The position numbers and the translations under genes are program-made. Below, piece by piece: positions 6,428-8,796 of a DNA stretch of 8,796 bases. The notes under the pieces were generated by a model, which saw nothing but the letters and a program-made list of their open reading frames with translations, had not been told where the DNA came from and ran no database searches. Positions within the stretch are counted from its first letter, which is position 1, and the number at the start of each line of letters is the position of its first letter. This DNA comes from Actinomycetes bacterium (GTDB taxonomy: Bacteria > Actinomycetota > Actinomycetes > Propionibacteriales > Propionibacteriaceae), in contig JAEXCA010000006.1 of NCBI GenBank assembly GCA_023393755.1, positions 1-8,796 on the forward strand, written 5' to 3'.

Positions 6428-7306
6428 TCAGTGGTCGATCCGGGCCAGCAGGTGGGTCCTGCTGCCGTCCCGGTTGGTCACCGCCGCGTCCCAACCGCCG
6501 TCGCGCCGGGTCGTGGCGAATCCGACCGTGCCGGGCAGCAGGATCGGCTTGGTGAACTCCACCGCGACCTGGTAGCCGTCCGGCAGCCGGTTCTCCAGCG
6601 CGGCGAGGACGCGGGCGTGCGTCCACATCCCGTGGACGATCGGACGGGGAAAGCCGAACGCCCTGGCCGCGATCGCGCTGGTGTGGATCGGGTTCGGATC
6701 GCCGGAGACGTCCCGGTACCGCCGTCCGAGGTCGGCGGGGAGCCGCCAGAGAGCAGCGGGACCACCGGGGACGGTTCCGGGGCCACCGGGGACGGTTCCG
6801 GAACCAGCAGGAACCGTCCCCGCTGGTCCCACGTTGCCGTCGACCTCGATGCCGCGGGCCAGGTAGGTGCTGACGCCTTCCCAGACCAGCTCGTCGCCCA
6901 CCCTGACCTGGCCGGTGAGATCCAGCTGGGCGCCCCGCCGGTGGGGACGCAGGTTGCCGATCCCGCAACTGAGCTCCAGCTGCTCGGTGACCAGCACCGG
7001 GCGGTGCAGCCGCATCCGGTTGCTGACGTGCACCAGGCCGGCCAGCGGCAGGGTGGTGCCGGGATCGGCCAGCAGGTGGATGTGGAGCGGGAAGGTGAGG
7101 ACGTGCAGCCAGGTGGGTGGCACGGCATCCCGCAGGGTGAAGCCGCAGACGCGGGCGTACCGGGCCAGCGCCTCCACCTCCTGGGTGTGGCCGGGCACGA
7201 CGACCTGCTGTTTGGTCACCGTCGGCGGGCGTGGCGGCTTGGGTGTCACCCCGCGCCAGAAAGCCGCGCCCATCGACGGCAGCTCAGGTAGCACCTGGGT
7301 GGTCAC
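6428..7306 (-). CDS. htdX: MaoC-like (R)-3-hydroxyacyl-thioester dehydratase, HtdX-like, with inserted repeat
   Basis: The 292-residue protein has two hotdog domains and should interconvert 3-hydroxyacyl and trans-2-enoyl thioesters. The C-terminal hotdog carries the hydratase-2 motif, YRDVSGDPNPIHTS at 197-210, with catalytic Asp203 and His208, followed by AFGFPRPIVHGMW at 216-228. The N-terminal hotdog (about 30-155) lacks this motif, as expected for a double-hotdog enzyme with one active half. Its stop-start junction with the fabG4-like gene is GTGA, a 4-nt overlap, so the two are translationally coupled. The same pair occurs as Rv0242c-Rv0241c (fabG4-htdX) in Mycobacterium tuberculosis, which supports the assignment. 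Residues 160-183 (GPAGTVPAGSG, then two GTVPGGP-type units) come entirely from repeat copy B and lie in the linker between the two hotdogs. HtdX of M. tuberculosis is about 280 residues, so the extra length is consistent with an insertion. Confidence 0.9.
   Translation of the reverse strand: MTTQVLPELPSMGAAFWRGVTPKPPRPPTVTKQQVVVPGHTQEVEALARYARVCGFTLRDAVPPTWLHVLTFPLHIHLLADPGTTLPLAGLVHVSNRMRLHRPVLVTEQLELSCGIGNLRPHRRGAQLDLTGQVRVGDELVWEGVSTYLARGIEVDGNVGPAGTVPAGSGTVPGGPGTVPGGPAALWRLPADLGRRYRDVSGDPNPIHTSAIAARAFGFPRPIVHGMWTHARVLAALENRLPDGYQVAVEFTKPILLPGTVGFATTRRDGGWDAAVTNRDGSRTHLLARIDH
6758..6830 (+). repeat. 73-bp quasi-palindromic repeat, copy B (inside the htdX-like gene)
   Basis: This is the best-preserved copy. 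It reads as arm (21 nt, 6758-6778), direct repeat of the arm (21 nt, 6779-6799, 20 of 21 identical), a 10-nt linker GGAACCAGCA (6800-6809), and an inverted arm (21 nt, 6810-6830) that matches the complement of the first arm at 20 of 21. Either of the two direct arms can pair with the inverted arm, so the element has two alternative hairpins. No frame on either strand contains a stop codon. On the coding (minus) strand it is read as the third base of codon 159 plus 24 complete codons. Confidence 0.92.
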
Positions 7307-8706
7307 GCGCCCACCAGATTCTGGCCGCAGACCCGGATCACCTGACCGGTCACGCCGGCGCTGGCGGGCTCCAGGAGGTACGAGATGGTCTCGGCGACGT
7401 CCACCGGACGGCCGCCCTGGCTGAGGCTGTTGAACCGCCGGAACACCTCCCGCTGCACGAACGGGATCTTCGAGGTCATCTCGGTCTCGATGAAGCCCGG
7501 CGCCACCGCGTTCACCGTGATGCCGCGGTCGGTCAGATCGGGGGCCATACCCCGGACCAGCCCGGCCACCCCGGCCTTGGAGGCGGCGTAGTTGGCCTGG
7601 CCGCGGTTGCCCGCCAGGCCCGAGGTGGAGGAGACCCCGACGATCCGGCCGCCGTCGGCCAGCCCACCCTCGACCGCCGGGTCGAGCAGTACCGGGTTGA
7701 TCCTCAGTTCGGCGGCCAGGTTCACCTGCAGAACGGACGCCCAGCGCCCGGCGTCGGTGTTGGCCAGCAGTTTGTCCCGGGTGATGCCGGCGTTGTGGAC
7801 GATGCCGTGGATGCGTTCACCGTAGCGGGACGCTACATGCGCGGCGATCCGGGCACCAGCGTCGGGGGCGGTGATATCGAGTTGCAGGGCGCTGCCGCCG
7901 ATCGCGTTCGCGGTGGCGCTGAGCCCCTCGCCGGCCGCTGGGATGTCGACCGCCACCACTCGGGCGCCCTCGCGGGCCACCACCTGAGCGATGGCCGCGC
8001 CGATCCCGCGGGCGGCACCGGTGACCACCACCACCTTGCCCTCCAACGGCCGCTCGGTGAGAGGACCACCGGGGACGGTTCCGGCGCCACCCGGGGCCGG
8101 TGCCGGGCCAGCCGGAACGGGCCCGGGTGGTCCTTCGACCCGCCAGGCCTGGCCGTCCACGAAGGCGGAGCGGCCCTGCAGCAGGAAGCCGAGGGTGGAG
8201 GCCAGCGCGGCTGGGGTAGCGCCGAGCCCCACCTGGATCAGGTTGGACGTTGCGCCGCGGCGCAGTTCCTTGCCGACCGTCCGGTTGATGCCGTCAAGCG
8301 CCTGGGCGACCGCCTTCGCCTCCCAGTCGTCGACATCGGCGGGGCCGCGGGCCAGCAGGACGATCCGTCCGCTGCCGTTCAACCCGCGGACGGCCGGACG
8401 CAGCACTGCCCGTACCGCCTCAAGGTCATCGATCCGGCGCAACTCGGTGGCGTCGATCACCAGCGCGCCGATCCGCTGCTGGTAGGCCGGGACGGAGTCG
8501 CCGTCGTCCCACAGCGGCTCGCTGGTCGCCCGACCGAGCAGCTTCAACGTATCGGCGGCCAGGTGAGCACCGTTCGGCGAGGCCAGGACGATCGCCCCTT
8601 CCGGCCAGGTCCGGCCGCGGCGCAGCACCGACGGCTCGGGCAGGCCGGCCTTCCCGGCGATCGCCTTGCCGGGGGCGGAGTAGAAGAGCTTCTCCAGCAG
8701 GCTCAC
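7303..8706 (-). CDS. fabG4: FabG4-like HMW 3-oxoacyl-thioester reductase with inserted repeat
   Basis: The 467-residue two-domain protein has an N-terminal flavodoxin-like, catalytically silent domain (about 1-190) and a C-terminal short-chain dehydrogenase domain (about 220-467). The latter should reduce 3-oxoacyl-CoA or -ACP to the (R)-3-hydroxyacyl form. The reductase domain has VVVTGAARGIGAAIA at 226-240 (Rossmann TGxxxGIG), HNAGI at 304-308, Asn329, catalytic Ser360, and YAASK at 373-377 with catalytic Tyr373 and Lys377; the C-terminal region is GVTGQVIRVCGQNLVGA. The architecture matches M. tuberculosis FabG4 (Rv0242c, 454 residues). The GTG start has GGAGG 6 nt upstream. Its product would feed the coupled HtdX-like dehydratase. 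Residues 192-215 (GPPGPVPAG, then GTVPGGP) derive from repeat copy C and form the inter-domain linker. In Mycobacterium the upstream divergent gene is fadA2; it may lie beyond the right edge. Confidence 0.93.
   Translation of the reverse strand: MSLLEKLFYSAPGKAIAGKAGLPEPSVLRRGRTWPEGAIVLASPNGAHLAADTLKLLGRATSEPLWDDGDSVPAYQQRIGALVIDATELRRIDDLEAVRAVLRPAVRGLNGSGRIVLLARGPADVDDWEAKAVAQALDGINRTVGKELRRGATSNLIQVGLGATPAALASTLGFLLQGRSAFVDGQAWRVEGPPGPVPAGPAPAPGGAGTVPGGPLTERPLEGKVVVVTGAARGIGAAIAQVVAREGARVVAVDIPAAGEGLSATANAIGGSALQLDITAPDAGARIAAHVASRYGERIHGIVHNAGITRDKLLANTDAGRWASVLQVNLAAELRINPVLLDPAVEGGLADGGRIVGVSSTSGLAGNRGQANYAASKAGVAGLVRGMAPDLTDRGITVNAVAPGFIETEMTSKIPFVQREVFRRFNSLSQGGRPVDVAETISYLLEPASAGVTGQVIRVCGQNLVGA
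8062..8134 (+). repeat. 73-bp quasi-palindromic repeat, copy C (inside the fabG4-like gene)
   Basis: This copy has the same length and order of parts as copies A and B. The first arm (8062-8082, beginning AGGACCACCGGGG) differs from that of copy B at only one base. The inverted arm (8114-8134) matches the complement of the first at 18 of 21. The outermost pair is A-T here where copy B has G-C, a compensatory change that keeps the stem closed. It has no stop codon in any frame. On the coding strand it enters as the third base of codon 191 followed by 24 codons, the same phase and orientation as copy B in the neighbouring gene. Confidence 0.88.
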
Positions 8707-8712
8707 TTGGTA

Positions 8713-8717
8713 CCTCC
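8713..8717 (-). promoter_or_regulatory. Ribosome binding site of the fabG4-like gene
   Basis: GGAGG on the minus strand lies 6 nt before the GTG at 8706 and fixes that start. No -10-like hexamer is visible between here and the right edge, so the promoter lies beyond the window or is unrecognisable. Confidence 0.65.
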
Positions 8718-8733
8718 GGTGGGTGGCGTGGAG

Positions 8734-8753
8734 ATCCCCGCCTTCGCGGGGAT
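8734..8753 (-). repeat. REP-like hairpin upstream of the fabG4-like gene
   Basis: ATCCCCGC (8734-8741) pairs perfectly with GCGGGGAT (8746-8753) around a 4-nt loop. With its flanks, GTCATCCCCGCGAAGGCGGG on the minus strand is the widespread bacterial intergenic repeat whose plus-strand translation gives the familiar spurious peptide IPAFAGMT. It sits 17 nt upstream of the fabG4-like ribosome site, within the expected leader or promoter region. Confidence 0.75.
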
Positions 8754-8791
8754 GACGGTGGGCGGGCTGGGGATGGCGGTGGGGGCGGACT
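8748..8791 (+). repeat. Imperfect tandem duplication next to the REP-like hairpin
   Basis: GGGGATGACGGTGGGCGGG (from 8748) recurs directly as GGGGATGGCGGTGGGGGCGG (from 8769), a 21-nt offset with a few differences. The first unit starts inside the right arm of the REP-like hairpin, so the second may be a decayed partial copy of it. Together with the hairpin this accounts for most of the sequence from the fabG4-like start to the right edge. I see no gene there. Confidence 0.5.
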
Positions 8792-8796
8792 GAGTC

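Noticed and set aside
6758..6830. GTVPGGP peptide repeats as a collagen-like or PPE-type protein domain
   Set aside because: The peptide similarity follows directly from the DNA repeat, which is also present next to yggS where it is not translated, so a DNA-level origin explains it better.
3..8134. The three GTCCCC-rich repeats as a CRISPR array
   Set aside because: The copies are kilobases apart, palindromic, in differing orientation, and two lie within genes; there are no regularly spaced unique spacers and no cas genes.
7231..8793. A 520-codon plus-strand open frame ending in an IPAFAGMT-like tail
   Set aside because: It runs antisense to the well-supported fabG4-like and htdX-like genes. 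The IPAFAGMT tail is the known spurious translation of a REP-like hairpin.

Overview
This is a window of very high-GC DNA that reads as chromosome from a free-living actinobacterium. The evidence is pervasive G/C at third codon positions, GTG as the start codon in seven of eight genes, sparse TAnnnT-type -10 sites without good -35 boxes, and a fabG4-htdX pair arranged as in Mycobacterium. I cannot fix the genus from the sequence. Eight genes are supported: seven on the minus strand and one (a glycosyltransferase) on the plus strand. No rRNA, tRNA, CRISPR array, integrase or transposase is visible.

Layout. Positions 75-3911 hold four minus-strand genes. In transcription order they are a CrtO-type acyltransferase-like membrane protein (3911-3381), a DinF-type MATE transporter that starts 4 nt after it (3376-2036), a single-pass membrane-anchored protein of unknown function (1964-867), and a YggS/PLPHP pyridoxal-phosphate homeostasis protein (824-75). 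A divergent promoter region (3912-4039) separates this block from a plus-strand family 2 processive-type glycosyltransferase (4040-5323). A 146-nt convergent spacer (5324-5469) carries a terminator hairpin and a separate 71-nt palindromic element. Positions 5470-8706 hold three minus-strand lipid genes: an HMW-type 3-ketoacyl reductase (FabG4-like), an HtdX-like MaoC dehydratase overlapping it by 4 nt, and a diacylglycerol-kinase-family lipid kinase. The right edge has a REP-like hairpin and an imperfect tandem duplication.

How the genes fit together. FabG4 plus HtdX would carry out consecutive reduction and dehydration steps on 3-oxoacyl thioesters. The lipid kinase, the CrtO-like protein and the glycosyltransferase also point to envelope lipid or glycolipid metabolism, but a joint pathway is inference.

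The most striking item is a family of three 73-bp quasi-palindromic repeats (3-75, 6758-6830, 8062-8134). All are exactly the same length and are free of stop codons in all six frames. Two lie inside the neighbouring htdX and fabG4 genes. There they are read in the same orientation and phase, adding a 24-residue Gly/Pro/Ala/Val/Thr linker between the two domains of each enzyme. The third abuts the yggS stop codon and supplies its last base. This looks like an actinobacterial counterpart of the Rickettsia palindromic elements, possibly a REPIN-type repeat mobilised in trans.
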